Shown: positions 15,788 through 23,283, counted from the stretch's first letter. The stretch: DNA of 31,185 nucleotides from Actinomycetospora sp. (GCA_025925615.1 JAICLN010000001.1:1-31185); one strand, 5' to 3'. Notes: generated by a model from the sequence alone, not told the origin. A program made the numbers and translations.

Positions 15788-16162
15788 GTGGGTTCACCGA
15801 GGCGCACGAGCGCCCGGGCGGCGCTGGTACTGGCGGCCCTGGTACTGGCGGTGCTGCTGGGCGGTCTCGTGGTGGCGGGGATCGTGCTGGGGGTCGTGGA
15901 CGGCCGCGCCACCGCCCGCGCCGACGACGAGGCCGCGGCGGTGGCGGCCGTGCGGGCCCGGCTCGAGGCCGGGCCGGCGCCCGCCGGGTCCGCGGTGGTG
16001 ATCCGGGCGGTGGGCCTGGAGTCGCTCGACGGCGACTCGGCCCGGGCGTTCGCCGCGGCCAGGCTGACCGACGGGACCACCCAGCGGGCGTGGCGCGTGG
16101 TCGTGGGCCTCACGCGGCAGGACGGCCGGTGGCTGGTGGACGACGTGGCGGAGGTCCCGTGA
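15788..16162 (+). CDS. Small single-span membrane protein, Mce-associated type
   Basis: The 124-residue product has a short basic head, one transmembrane helix (RAALVLAALVLAVLLGGLVVAGIVLGV split over about 9-37) and an outside domain ending in RAWRVVVGLTRQDGRWLVDDVAEVP. This end is typical of the small NTF2-like domain in Mce-associated proteins, which support lipid-uptake Mce complexes, though no mce genes are in the window. GTG at 15788 is chosen because GGGGAGGAGGGG lies just ahead; ATG at 15707 would add 27 residues without a ribosome site. Its stop overlaps the next start (GTGA). Function is inferred only from size, topology and the paired neighbour. Confidence 0.7.
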   Translation: MGSPRRTSARAALVLAALVLAVLLGGLVVAGIVLGVVDGRATARADDEAAAVAAVRARLEAGPAPAGSAVVIRAVGLESLDGDSARAFAAARLTDGTTQRAWRVVVGLTRQDGRWLVDDVAEVP

Positions 16163-16650
16163 CGCACGCCCGCCTGCGGTCGCTCCTGGTCGGGCTCGCG
16201 GTCCTCACGGTGGCCGCCGCGGTCGTCGTCGGGCAGCTGGCCCACCGGGCGGTCGTCGCGAGGGAGACCGACGCGGCTGCCCGCGACGCCGCGCAGGCCG
16301 CGGCGACCCTCACCCCGGTCCTGCTGGGCTACGACTGGCGGACCGTCGACGCGGACGCCGAGCGCATCGACGGCGTCACCACCGGGCCGTTCGCCGACCA
16401 GAACCACGCCATCGTCGCGGGCCTCGTCGTGCCGGCGGCGGTGGACGGGCACGCGTCGTCGTCGGCCACCGTCTCCGGCGTCGGCGTCGTGACCGCCACC
16501 CCCGACCACGTCGAGACCGTCGTGCTCTACACCCAGACCACCACCCGCGACGGCGCGTCGCCGCGGCGCGACGCGCGCAGCGCCCGGGTCGTCCTCGAGC
16601 CGGACCCCGACGACGGGCGGTGGCTCGTCGCCGGGTTCGACGCGCTGTAG
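16159..16650 (+). CDS. Mce-associated-like membrane protein
   Basis: The 163-residue protein has an N-terminal transmembrane helix (LLVGLAVLTVAAAVVVGQLA, about 9-28), a helix rich in Ala/Arg/Glu, then an NTF2-like domain containing LLGYDWRTVDADAERIDGVTTGPFADQ and a closing GRWLVAGFDAL. The layout one helix, coiled region, beta-rich end is that of Mce-associated proteins, which are thought to stabilise Mce transporters at the outer face of the membrane. GTG at 16159 overlaps the stop of the gene before it, so they are an operon. No mce genes are near, so this may be an orphan pair with a separate role. Confidence 0.75.
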   Translation: MTHARLRSLLVGLAVLTVAAAVVVGQLAHRAVVARETDAAARDAAQAAATLTPVLLGYDWRTVDADAERIDGVTTGPFADQNHAIVAGLVVPAAVDGHASSSATVSGVGVVTATPDHVETVVLYTQTTTRDGASPRRDARSARVVLEPDPDDGRWLVAGFDAL

Positions 16651-17030
16651 GGCGACTCTGCGCACGGCGAGGCGCCTTGTACCTGGTGATCGACATCCGT
16701 GCCGACGTCGGGAGCGACAGGTCGCACGATGCGCAGCGACGCGCGACCGAAGCCCGGATCTTCGTCAGCCCGAGGGCAGAGGCCTGGCCCGCTCGGATCT
16801 GCGCTACCGATCCGATAATCGACATTATGTCAGATGGGCCGCAGCACCCCTCCCCGCTGGTGAGGGGCACGCCAAGCAGCTCGTCGGCGACGGTCCGACG
16901 CCTGTCGTGCCCCTGATCAACGCAGCGCCCTCGAGCCCGACGGCGACGGGGACCCCCGGCGCTGTTGATCACGCTCCTGCGCTATGGTCGTCCACGAGTG
17001 GTTGCAAACAGCAAGCAGTGGAGGTCCGGA
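16651..17030. other. Gene-poor, relatively A+T-rich gap with a palindrome
   Basis: About 380 bases carry no convincing gene. The middle (16780-16835) is less G+C-rich than its surroundings and includes ATAAT (16815-16819) and ATTAT (16824-16828) as inverted arms around CGAC, which looks like a regulator site or decayed DNA. Short frames on both strands have no family resemblance. The last part must hold the promoter of the metallo-hydrolase gene; I could not place its boxes with confidence. Confidence 0.4.
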
Positions 17031-17846
17031 GTGCTGACACAGGTCGCGGAGGGCGTGCTCGTCCACGGGAGCGAGTTCTGCCGCAGCAACGCCGTCGTCG
17101 TGCCGGGCCCGTCCGGCGTGCTGCTCGTCGACCCCGGGGTGCTCGAGCACGAGCTGGCCGCCCTCGCGGACGATCTGTCCGGGACGGGCCGGCCCGTGGT
17201 GGCCGGCTTCTCGACGCACCCGCACTGGGACCACCTGCTCTGGCATCCCGGGCTCGGCGCGCCGCCCCGGTACGCCACGGCTCGGTGCGCGGCCACGATC
17301 CGGGAGCGGCTGGCCGACCCGGGGTTCGCGGCCCGACTCCCCCAGGTGATCCCGCCGGACATCGTCGACCGGGTCCCGCTCGACCTGCTCGGCCTCGTCA
17401 TCGGCCTGCCCGCCGGGGCCGACCGGGTTCCGTGGGACGGGCCGCCCGTCCGGATCCTCGAGCACCGGGCCCACGCCGCCGGCCACGCGGCGCTGCTGAT
17501 CGAGGAGCACGACGTCCTCGTCGCCGGCGACATGCTCTCCGACGTCCTGGTCCCGATGCTCGACCTCGCCGTCCCCGACCCGATCGAGGACCACCTCGCC
17601 GCGCTGCGGCTGCTCGAGGACGTGGCGGGCGACGCCGCCGTCGTCGTTCCCGGCCACGGATCGGTCGGCGGCGCCGGTCAGGTCCGCGCGCGGATCGAGC
17701 TGGATCGGGCGTACCTGCACGCCCTGCGTGACGGCCGCGACCCCGACGACCCGCGGATCGGCCCGTCGGCGACCTACGACTGGGTGGCCGACGTGCACGC
17801 CGGGCAGGTCCAGCGCCTCGCGCAGTGGAGCGGGTCCCAGGCCTGA
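17031..17846 (+). CDS. Metallo-beta-lactamase-fold hydrolase
   Basis: The 271-residue protein is a two-metal hydrolase of the MBL fold. It shows the signature HPHWDH (His63, His65, Asp67, His68), then HRAHAAGHAALLIEEHDVLVAGDMLSD with the third-site His and bridging Asp, and VVVPGHGSVGG with the last His. The N-terminal strand SNAVVVPGPSGVLLVDPGV is also typical. There is no signal peptide, so it is cytoplasmic. GTG at 17031 has GGAGG six bases ahead. The substrate cannot be told from sequence; lactonase, thioesterase or glyoxalase-II-like activities are all possible. It precedes a hypothetical gene by 36 bases on the same strand. Confidence 0.9.
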   Translation: MLTQVAEGVLVHGSEFCRSNAVVVPGPSGVLLVDPGVLEHELAALADDLSGTGRPVVAGFSTHPHWDHLLWHPGLGAPPRYATARCAATIRERLADPGFAARLPQVIPPDIVDRVPLDLLGLVIGLPAGADRVPWDGPPVRILEHRAHAAGHAALLIEEHDVLVAGDMLSDVLVPMLDLAVPDPIEDHLAALRLLEDVAGDAAVVVPGHGSVGGAGQVRARIELDRAYLHALRDGRDPDDPRIGPSATYDWVADVHAGQVQRLAQWSGSQA

Positions 17847-17882
17847 GGGGTCGGCGGCCCGACCGGGTGCTGTACTCCCGGC

Positions 17883-18626
17883 GTGGACGACGAATCGGCC
17901 GGTGCCGTCCTGGTCCTGCCGAGCGCGGGCCCGGACCCGATCCCGTTCGACGACGCCCTCGCGGCGGTCGCCGGGTACGCCTGCGCGCGGCGGCCGCTGC
18001 GGTTCCGGTCCCCCGGCGTCCCCGAGGGTCGCTGGGTCCGGGTCCCCGCCTACGGGTGGGCGCGGTTCGACGCCGTCGCCCCCAGCACCGGACCCGACGC
18101 CGGCGTCCTGCTCGGCGAGGGGCTGCACGGGCGGCTCGACCGGGACGGGTGGCACGACGTCCACGACGCGCTCGCCCGGGTCGCGCCGCGCGTGGAGGAG
18201 GCCGTGCTCCGCGCGGACGGGCGGCCGTTCTGGGGCCTGCCCCCCGAGGAGTTCTCGGTGCTCGACGAGCCGGGCACCGTCGGCGCCCTGCTCCGCGGCA
18301 TCCACGCGACGGCCGGTGCCCACCCCGGCCACGTCCTCGCCGCCGTGCACCACCGCCACCCCACGCTCGTCCCGCACCTCACCCGGACCACCCGACGCGC
18401 GCTGCTCCCCCACCTCGAGGAGGGCGACAGCGGCGTCGAGGCGGTCGTCCGGCGCGAGCTGGTGGCGAACGCCGAGGTGTTCGCCGCGCTGGAGACCGCG
18501 ACCGCGCGCGCCCTCGGTGACGTCTCGCCGACCCGGCTGCGCCTGCACGATGTCCTGCTCTGGCTCGCGACGACGCTGCGGTGGGCGCACGCACACCGGG
18601 AGGGGGCGGCGATCAGGACCGACTAG
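17883..18626 (+). CDS. Conserved hypothetical protein, possibly DUF6308-like
   Basis: The 247-residue soluble protein has no recognised catalytic motif. The middle (about 60-95) has VRVPAYGWARFDAV and DAGVLLGEGLHGRL, and the end has RLRLHDVLLWLATTLRWAH, which resembles the closing segment of the actinobacterial DUF6308 group. The start is GTG at 17883; TACTCC just before it could be the -10 box of a leaderless transcript. Its stop TAG overlaps the stop of the convergent DinB-like gene at a shared CTAG. Function is unknown. Confidence 0.6.
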   Translation: MDDESAGAVLVLPSAGPDPIPFDDALAAVAGYACARRPLRFRSPGVPEGRWVRVPAYGWARFDAVAPSTGPDAGVLLGEGLHGRLDRDGWHDVHDALARVAPRVEEAVLRADGRPFWGLPPEEFSVLDEPGTVGALLRGIHATAGAHPGHVLAAVHHRHPTLVPHLTRTTRRALLPHLEEGDSGVEAVVRRELVANAEVFAALETATARALGDVSPTRLRLHDVLLWLATTLRWAHAHREGAAIRTD

Positions 18627-19216
18627 ACGACCGCACGCCCCAGCCGGGCGAGGGCGAGCGTCCAGGGATCGGCGCCGTCGGGGACGGGCACGCCCGGCGC
18701 GAACGCCGCGCCCGGACGTTCCCGCGCCGGCCCGCCCGGCACGAGCGCCGCCTGCGCGGCGACGACCTCGACGAGGTCGTCGTCCGGACGGAACGGGTGC
18801 CCGAGCGCGGTGGCGACGTCCCAGGCGTGCACGACGGAGTCGAGCAGGTGGAACCCGAGCACGGTGCCGACCGGGAACCGCTGCTCCGCCGAGATCTCGA
18901 CCAGGAGGACCTCTCGCTCCCCCGGCGCCGCCGCGAACGCCGCGGCGACCGGCTCCGCGGAAGCCTCCCAGGCGGGCAGGAGCCCGCCCTCGTCGAAGGA
19001 CCGTGGCGCAAAGGCCGCGACCGGCGCCCCCCCGTCCGCCACCGCGTCGGCGAACCCGTGGTTCTGGCCGACCATGTGCTCGAGCAGGGCGCGCAGGTCC
19101 CACCCGACGCACGGGCTCGGCCGGCCCAGGTCGCCGGGGCCGGCGCGCCGGATCTCCGCGGTCGCCACGTCGAGTGCACGCCGGTGCCGGGCGAGCGCGG
19201 CGGAATCCATCTGCAT
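18623..19216 (-). CDS. DinB-like TIGR03086-family protein
   Basis: This is a member of the DinB/maleylpyruvate-isomerase-like four-helix family, some members of which use mycothiol or bind metal; the actual role is unknown. The 197-residue protein shows the family marks PSPCVGWDLRALLEHMVGQNHGFADAV (about 34-60), then VLGFHLLDSVVHAWDVATALG (about 119-139) with the conserved His residues that would hold a metal, and a final helix. ATG at 19216 has no ribosome site; a -35 TTGACG (19252-19247) and -10 GACGAT (19228-19223) fit a leaderless start. It is divergent from a MarR-family gene and shares its operator, so the MarR protein very likely represses it. Confidence 0.85.
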   Translation of the reverse strand: MQMDSAALARHRRALDVATAEIRRAGPGDLGRPSPCVGWDLRALLEHMVGQNHGFADAVADGGAPVAAFAPRSFDEGGLLPAWEASAEPVAAAFAAAPGEREVLLVEISAEQRFPVGTVLGFHLLDSVVHAWDVATALGHPFRPDDDLVEVVAAQAALVPGGPARERPGAAFAPGVPVPDGADPWTLALARLGRAVV

Positions 19217-19218
19217 GA

Positions 19219-19263
19219 GTAGATCGTCTACCTATGTAGACGATTTCGTCAAGTCGCTAGGGT
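19219..19263. promoter_or_regulatory. MarR operator and divergent leaderless promoters
   Basis: ATCGTCTAC (19223-19231) and GTAGACGAT (19236-19244) are exact 9-base arms with a 4-base spacer, and GTAGA at 19219-19223 adds another half-site. Left-going boxes are TTGACG (19252-19247) and GACGAT (19228-19223), 18 bases apart. The right-going -10 is TAGGGT (19258-19263), six bases before the GTG at 19270. The palindrome covers the core of the left promoter, as expected for a repressor. Confidence 0.75.
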
Positions 19264-19269
19264 CACGTC

Positions 19270-19695
19270 GTGGCCGACGACCGCCCTGACCTCGGCGCGC
19301 TGGCCCATCGCCTGACCCGCGCGATCGCCGCGGCCGAGACCCCGATCCTCGCGACGCGCGGACTCACCATGTGGGACTACGTGGTGCTGACCGCGCTGAC
19401 GTCCGGCCCCGCCCCGACCCAGGCCCAGCTCGCGGCGACGACCGGCCGGGACCAGACACGGCTCATCCCGATCCTCGAGGGGCTCGAGGGGCGGGACCTG
19501 CTCGGCCGCGCCCCGGACCCCGACGACCGACGCCGACGGGTCGTGACCCTCACCGCGTCCGGGCGCACCCTGCTCGCGGACTGCCGCGCCGCGATCCGCG
19601 CCCTCGAGGACCGGCTGCTCGACGACGTCGACCCCGACGACCGCGAACCGTTCGTCCGGGCGCTGCGACGGCTCGCGCGGGACGACCCCCGATGA
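19270..19695 (+). CDS. MarR-family transcriptional regulator
   Basis: The 141-residue protein is a winged-helix repressor of the MarR type: a dimerising helix at the start (LAHRLTRAIAAAET), the DNA-binding part LTMWDYVVLTALTSGPAPTQAQLAATTGRDQTRLIPILEGLEGRDLL (about 32-80), the wing with DPDDRRRRVVTLT, and a C-terminal dimer helix. The GTG at 19270 lies six bases after a TAGGGT box, so the transcript is probably leaderless. It faces away from the DinB-like gene over a shared palindrome, the classic layout of a self-regulating MarR with its target. The ligand is unknown; small phenolics or oxidants are usual for the family. Confidence 0.93.
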   Translation: MADDRPDLGALAHRLTRAIAAAETPILATRGLTMWDYVVLTALTSGPAPTQAQLAATTGRDQTRLIPILEGLEGRDLLGRAPDPDDRRRRVVTLTASGRTLLADCRAAIRALEDRLLDDVDPDDREPFVRALRRLARDDPR

Positions 19696-19699
19696 GGCG

Positions 19700-20446
19700 T
19701 CAGTCCTCGAGCTCCTCGTGCCACAGCGAGGCCTTCGCCCGGTAGCTGCAGTCGACGGTGATGCCCCGGTCGTCGAGGAGCCGGTCGAACGCCGCGACGG
19801 TGTCGACCACTTCCGTGGGCCCGCAGTGGGTGGACAGCTCCACGTGCTCGTGGCCGCTCGGGAACCGGAAACGCTCCAGGTCGGCCCGGGGCAGTCCCAG
19901 CTGCGGCGCGGACACCTTGACGCGGTGGACGAGCAGGGGGCCGTGCACCGCGAGCTCCTTGAGGCGGGCCTCGTCCACGGTCTCGTGCCCACCTTGTCGG
20001 GCCCACGAGCGCTGTCCCGGGGACAGGAGCTCCTGGGGGTCCAGGCCCCCGCCGATCACGTGCGCCGCCTCGCCCGGATCGACGTCCCGGCGCACCTCGA
20101 GGTCCTGCCAGGACGCCCCGGGCACCAGGTCGACCTCCACACGGACGCCGCGCGGGGCGTGGGGCTGACGGGCGGTGCCGCTGCGGCGCGCCGAGACCGC
20201 GAGGTCGTACCGACCGCGGGCACGCCGGCGCAGGCGGACCTCGATGCCGGCCCGCAGCAGGTCGAACGCGGAGGTGTCGAGGAGGTACATGCGCCGCTCG
20301 CTCCACGTCGGCGACGGGCGCCCGGCCAGGGCCTCGGCGGCGGGGGCGGCCGGGGTCAGCAGGAGCACCTTGAGCTCGACGCTGTCGGCGTGTGCACACC
20401 CCGCGAAGGAGCCGGCGAGCTCCTGGGGCGGTCCGAACCTGGGCAC
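19700..20446 (-). CDS. CYTH-like protein of unknown role
   Basis: The 248-residue product resembles the CYTH/triphosphate-tunnel group: a short start VELKVLLL in place of the usual ExExK, a middle ERRMYLLDTSAFDLLRAGIEVRLRRRARGRYDLAVSARR with the alternate Arg/Lys strand, a KVSAPQLGLPRADLERFRFPS segment and an end with ELSTHCG and VDCSYRAKASLWHEELED. Such enzymes act on triphosphate substrates, but the first acidic motif is reduced to VELK so activity is uncertain. GTG at 20446 has GAGAGGAC directly ahead. It is divergent from the PQQ gene cluster and convergent with the MarR gene, with a 4-base gap. Confidence 0.7.
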   Translation of the reverse strand: MPRFGPPQELAGSFAGCAHADSVELKVLLLTPAAPAAEALAGRPSPTWSERRMYLLDTSAFDLLRAGIEVRLRRRARGRYDLAVSARRSGTARQPHAPRGVRVEVDLVPGASWQDLEVRRDVDPGEAAHVIGGGLDPQELLSPGQRSWARQGGHETVDEARLKELAVHGPLLVHRVKVSAPQLGLPRADLERFRFPSGHEHVELSTHCGPTEVVDTVAAFDRLLDDRGITVDCSYRAKASLWHEELED

Positions 20447-20608
20447 GTCCTCTCGACCTCCCGCCCGGTGGCGCCGAGTCCCCGGCGACGGCGCCACCCC
20501 GCCCGCGACCATAGCGGCACCTCCGGACGTCGGGCAGCTCCGCGCACCGAACCTGGGCGGACGGACGGGGCACCCCTGTCCCTCTCCCCCAGACCTGTCG
20601 TACCCCTG

Positions 20609-20627
20609 CGTTCCGCAGTACGGAACG
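20609..20627. promoter_or_regulatory. Inverted repeat, probable operator of the PQQ cluster
   Basis: CGTTCCG (20609-20615) and CGGAACG (20621-20627) are exact inverted arms with a 5-base spacer. The TTCCG-N5-CGGAA core is of the sort bound by IclR-type regulators. It lies about 45 bases upstream of the -35 box, a position suited to an activator. No regulator gene is adjacent. Confidence 0.5.
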
Positions 20628-20673
20628 TCCCGCGACGTCACATGATCGAGATTCGACGACGCACCGCTCCCCC

Positions 20674-20702
20674 TTGCCGACCCACGGTCATCTCCCTATG
20701 GT
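20674..20702 (+). promoter_or_regulatory. Sigma-A-type promoter for the PQQ cluster
   Basis: TTGCCG (20674-20679) and TATGGT (20697-20702) are separated by 17 bases, a good match to the vegetative consensus. Transcription would start near 20709 and read into the cupredoxin-like gene. Confidence 0.55.
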
Positions 20703-21014
20703 CGGCTGTGGCTCAGCACACACCGCTCGTCCGTCGGTGACTCCCAGTCGTCGGCCGACAGCCCGTGTCCTGCCGCCCAGTGGTCACCGAGATCGGCCGG
20801 ACGGTCGGTCAGGCCTGTGGCGGCATCGCGCGCCGACCGGGACCCCCCGGGGCGCGCACGCGACCGGGAGGAGCGCACGGGAGTGCTCGAGCACCACCCC
20901 TGCACCACCGCTCCGTCCCGGACGCCGGGTCGTGACGTCCTGGTGACCCCACCACATCCGGCCGCGAGACGGCCCGGAGAAGCGTCGACGACGGGAACCG
21001 GTGAGGAGGTACGG

Positions 21015-21074
21015 GTGGTGGCGACGCCGCCGTCGGCAGCAAGGACATCCGACAAGAGGAGGGACGGCCGATGA
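21015..21074 (+). CDS. Possible 19-residue leader peptide
   Basis: A GTG at 21015 has a perfect AGGAGG (21004-21009) five bases ahead and opens a frame of 19 codons that ends in TGA at 21072-21074, overlapping the ATG of the cupredoxin-like gene (ATGA). The peptide is basic (ending TSDKRRDGR) and has no known match. The strong ribosome site and the overlap suggest translational coupling or attenuation. A second GTG at 21018 is also possible. Chance is not excluded because the frame is short. Confidence 0.4.
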   Translation: MVATPPSAARTSDKRRDGR

Positions 21075-21535
21075 CGGCCACGGAAAGCGATCGCGGGTCC
21101 GAACTGCACGCAGCGGGCCTGGACGGGCAGAACAGGACAGCGCTGGGGCGACTGCTCGGCACCGGGAGCATCGGGTACGCCGAGGAGGGATCGGACGGGG
21201 TCATGCGGGCCACGGTCCGGATCCCGGAGGACGAGCTGATCTGGGAGCCCTCGATCCTCGTGTTCCCGCACGGCGGCGACGTCGAGCTCACGCTCATCAA
21301 CGACGACAAGAACACCCACTGCGCGGTGCTGCCGAGCGATGGTGACCCGAAGATCATCTGGTTGGTGAACCACTCCAAGGGGTCGGCCCGCCTGCACCTG
21401 GGCGGCCCGGGCACCTACTACTACGGCTCGACGACCGGGAACGACGAGGGCCGCGGCCTCACCGCGGCACTCGTCTTCGGGGGCGAAGTGCCCGACTCGG
21501 CCAAGATCGACCGTCCCGCGCAGCCGCGCCCGTAA
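21071..21535 (+). CDS. Cupredoxin-like protein with the copper ligands apparently replaced
   Basis: The 154-residue protein has the sequence outline of a cupredoxin beta barrel: VRIPEDELIWEPSILVFPHGGDVELTLIN (about 49-77), NTHCAVLPSD with His83, and HLGGPGTYYYGSTTG (about 109-123), where blue-copper proteins have Cys, His and Met. Here the Cys position is Tyr-rich (Tyr116-118) and no second His or Met follows, so a normal type-1 copper site is unlikely; only His83 and the neighbouring Cys84 remain. There is no signal peptide, and the in-frame TGA at 21002 with no start codon between rules one out. ATG at 21071 follows GAGGAGGG. It lies 12 bases ahead of the PQQ dehydrogenase, so it is probably its partner or a structural subunit. 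Electron carrier by another cofactor is the alternative. Confidence 0.8.
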   Translation: MTATESDRGSELHAAGLDGQNRTALGRLLGTGSIGYAEEGSDGVMRATVRIPEDELIWEPSILVFPHGGDVELTLINDDKNTHCAVLPSDGDPKIIWLVNHSKGSARLHLGGPGTYYYGSTTGNDEGRGLTAALVFGGEVPDSAKIDRPAQPRP

Positions 21536-21547
21536 GGAGGAGCACCC

Positions 21548-23236
21548 ATGACCGACTACGTGGACGCCGGTGAAGCCGTCCCCCACAAGACCCTCAGCGC
21601 CACGAAGGGCGAGGCGCCGGCCACCAGCGACGTCAACCACGAGCGCATCCAGAACGCCACGTCGGAGCCGGAGAACTGGCTCACCTACTACGGGACCTAC
21701 GACGGGCAGCGGCACAGCCGGCTCGACGGGATCAACCGGGACAACGTCAAGAAGCTGGTCCCGGCCTGGGTGTTCCAGGCCGGGTCGGTGGGCCTGCAGT
21801 CCGGCTCGTCGACCTACTCGTTCGAGGCCTCCCCTCTCATCGTGGAAGGCGTCATGTACGTCTCCGGCCCCGAGGGCAAGCTCTGGGCCATCGATGCCAC
21901 GACCGGCGAGGAGCTCTGGCGGTACCGGCACGCCTCCCCGTACGACGTCTCGCTGTGCTGCGGGAACGTCAACCGCGGCGTGGCCGTCGGCCACGGCAAG
22001 GTCTACCTGTACACCCTCAACGCCCACCTCATCGCCCTCGACGCGCAGACCGGAGACCTGGTCTTCGACGTGGTCAACGGCGACGTGCGCGCCGGGGAGA
22101 GCGGCACCGTCGCACCGCTGATCGTCAAGGACAAGGTCATCGTCGGGAGCTCCGGCGGCGAGTTCGGGCTCCGGGGTCACCTCGATGCCTTCGACGCGCA
22201 GACCGGCGAGCGCCAGTGGCGCTGCTACACGATCCCGAAGCCGGGCGAGCCCGGCTCGGAGACCTGGCCCGACGACGGCGAGGCGTGGCAGCGCGGCGGC
22301 GCGAACTGCTGGGTGACGCCGACGTACGACCCGGAGCTCGAGCTGCTCTACCAGGGCACGGGCAACCCGGCGCCGGACTTCGACGGCGGGGTCCGCGAGG
22401 GCGACAACCTCTACACCGACTCGACCATCGCGGTCGACGTGAACACCGGCGAGATCCGCTGGCACTACCAGTTCACGCCCCACGACCTGTGGGACTACGA
22501 CTCGACGATGGAGAACGTCCTCTTCGACGCGCCGGACGGGCGGAAGCTGCTCGCCCACGCGGACAAGAACGGGTACTTCTTCGTCCTCGACCGGACCAAC
22601 GGCGAGCTCGTCCGCGTCTTCCCCTTCGTCGACCGGATCACCTGGGGCGAGATCACGCCCGAGGGCAAGGTCACCGCGAAGGTGTACCCGGACGAGGAGG
22701 GCGTCCCGGTGCACTTCTGGCCGGGGCCGGCCGGCGGCAAGGAATGGACGCACATGGCGTACAGCCCCAACACGGGGCTGATCTACGTGCCGGTCCAGGA
22801 GGTCGGCGCGACCGCCACCCGCCGTCGCCGGGAGTTCAAGGAGAGCATCCCGTACTGGGGTGCGGGCGTGGCCGTCGACCTCGACGACCACTACGGCTTC
22901 GTGGCCGCCATCGACCCGCTGACCGGCGAGGAGAAGTGGCGCTGGCGCAACGAGTTCCCGATGTGCGCCTCGACGCTGAGCACGGGCGGCGGGCTGGTGT
23001 TCCAGGGCACGCCCACGGGTGAGTTCGTCGCGCTCGACGAGCAGACCGGCGAGAAGCTGTGGTCGTTCCAGTGCGGCAGCGGGCACCACAGCAGCCCGTC
23101 GACGTACAGTGTGAACGGCCGCCAGTACATCGCGGTCCCCACCGGGTGGGGCGGCTGGGTGGAGGGCTTCCTGCCCGGCCTGCTCGGCGCCGCCGCGGGT
23201 AGCGCAATCTTCGTGTTCGCGCTGCCGGAGAACTGA
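21548..23236 (+). CDS. PQQ-dependent alcohol dehydrogenase, lanthanide-type Asp, no signal peptide
   Basis: This quinoprotein should oxidise a primary alcohol to an aldehyde using pyrroloquinoline quinone and a metal ion. The 562 residues form the eight-bladed propeller of the methanol/ethanol dehydrogenase family, with at least seven A-x-D-x-x-T-G-x-x-x-W blade motifs. The adjacent-cysteine disulphide is Cys137-Cys138 (SLCCGN). Metal ligands are Glu205 in GGEFG, Asn273 in GTGNP and the catalytic Asp316 in HDLWDYDS; the extra Asp318 two residues on marks lanthanide-dependent (XoxF/PedH-like) enzymes. There is no haem motif. Unlike known enzymes of the family, which are periplasmic, it has no signal peptide: the first 40 residues are hydrophilic and the cupredoxin stop TAA lies in the same frame 13 bases upstream. 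The ribosome site is AAGGAGG. The acceptor is probably the cupredoxin-like neighbour or a rubredoxin; the substrate is unknown. Confidence 0.95.
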   Translation: MTDYVDAGEAVPHKTLSATKGEAPATSDVNHERIQNATSEPENWLTYYGTYDGQRHSRLDGINRDNVKKLVPAWVFQAGSVGLQSGSSTYSFEASPLIVEGVMYVSGPEGKLWAIDATTGEELWRYRHASPYDVSLCCGNVNRGVAVGHGKVYLYTLNAHLIALDAQTGDLVFDVVNGDVRAGESGTVAPLIVKDKVIVGSSGGEFGLRGHLDAFDAQTGERQWRCYTIPKPGEPGSETWPDDGEAWQRGGANCWVTPTYDPELELLYQGTGNPAPDFDGGVREGDNLYTDSTIAVDVNTGEIRWHYQFTPHDLWDYDSTMENVLFDAPDGRKLLAHADKNGYFFVLDRTNGELVRVFPFVDRITWGEITPEGKVTAKVYPDEEGVPVHFWPGPAGGKEWTHMAYSPNTGLIYVPVQEVGATATRRRREFKESIPYWGAGVAVDLDDHYGFVAAIDPLTGEEKWRWRNEFPMCASTLSTGGGLVFQGTPTGEFVALDEQTGEKLWSFQCGSGHHSSPSTYSVNGRQYIAVPTGWGGWVEGFLPGLLGAAAGSAIFVFALPEN

Positions 23237-23256
23237 TCGGCGATTTGTCGATCTCC

Positions 23257-23283
23257 GTCGTGTGAACCCGTGTTCCGCACGAC
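23257..23283 (+). promoter_or_regulatory. RNA hairpin between the PQQ dehydrogenase and pqqA
   Basis: GTCGTG (23257-23262) pairs with CACGAC (23278-23283), and inside it GAAC (23264-23267) pairs with GTTC (23272-23275) around CCGT, giving about 10 bp with a small internal bulge. There is no T tract. It may be a processing or stabilising structure ahead of pqqA. Confidence 0.5.

Larger units (their letters stand above)
20447..21070. other. Long leader region ahead of the PQQ gene cluster
   Basis: About 620 bases separate the CYTH-like gene from the cupredoxin-like gene. The region holds an inverted repeat (20609-20627), a good sigma-A-type promoter (20674-20702), a 12-base palindrome GTGCTCGAGCAC (20883-20894) and a short ORF with a strong ribosome site (21015-21074). 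If the promoter is real the 5' leader is about 360 bases. No known riboswitch pattern was recognised. Confidence 0.55.

Noticed and set aside
16376..16972. Minus-strand frame opposite the Mce-associated gene
   Set aside because: Half is antisense to a clear coding region; the rest has no family resemblance or ribosome site.
20709..21014. Known riboswitch in the leader of the PQQ cluster
   Set aside because: Palindromes are present, but no recognisable core of a known riboswitch class was found by eye; a covariance-model search would be needed.
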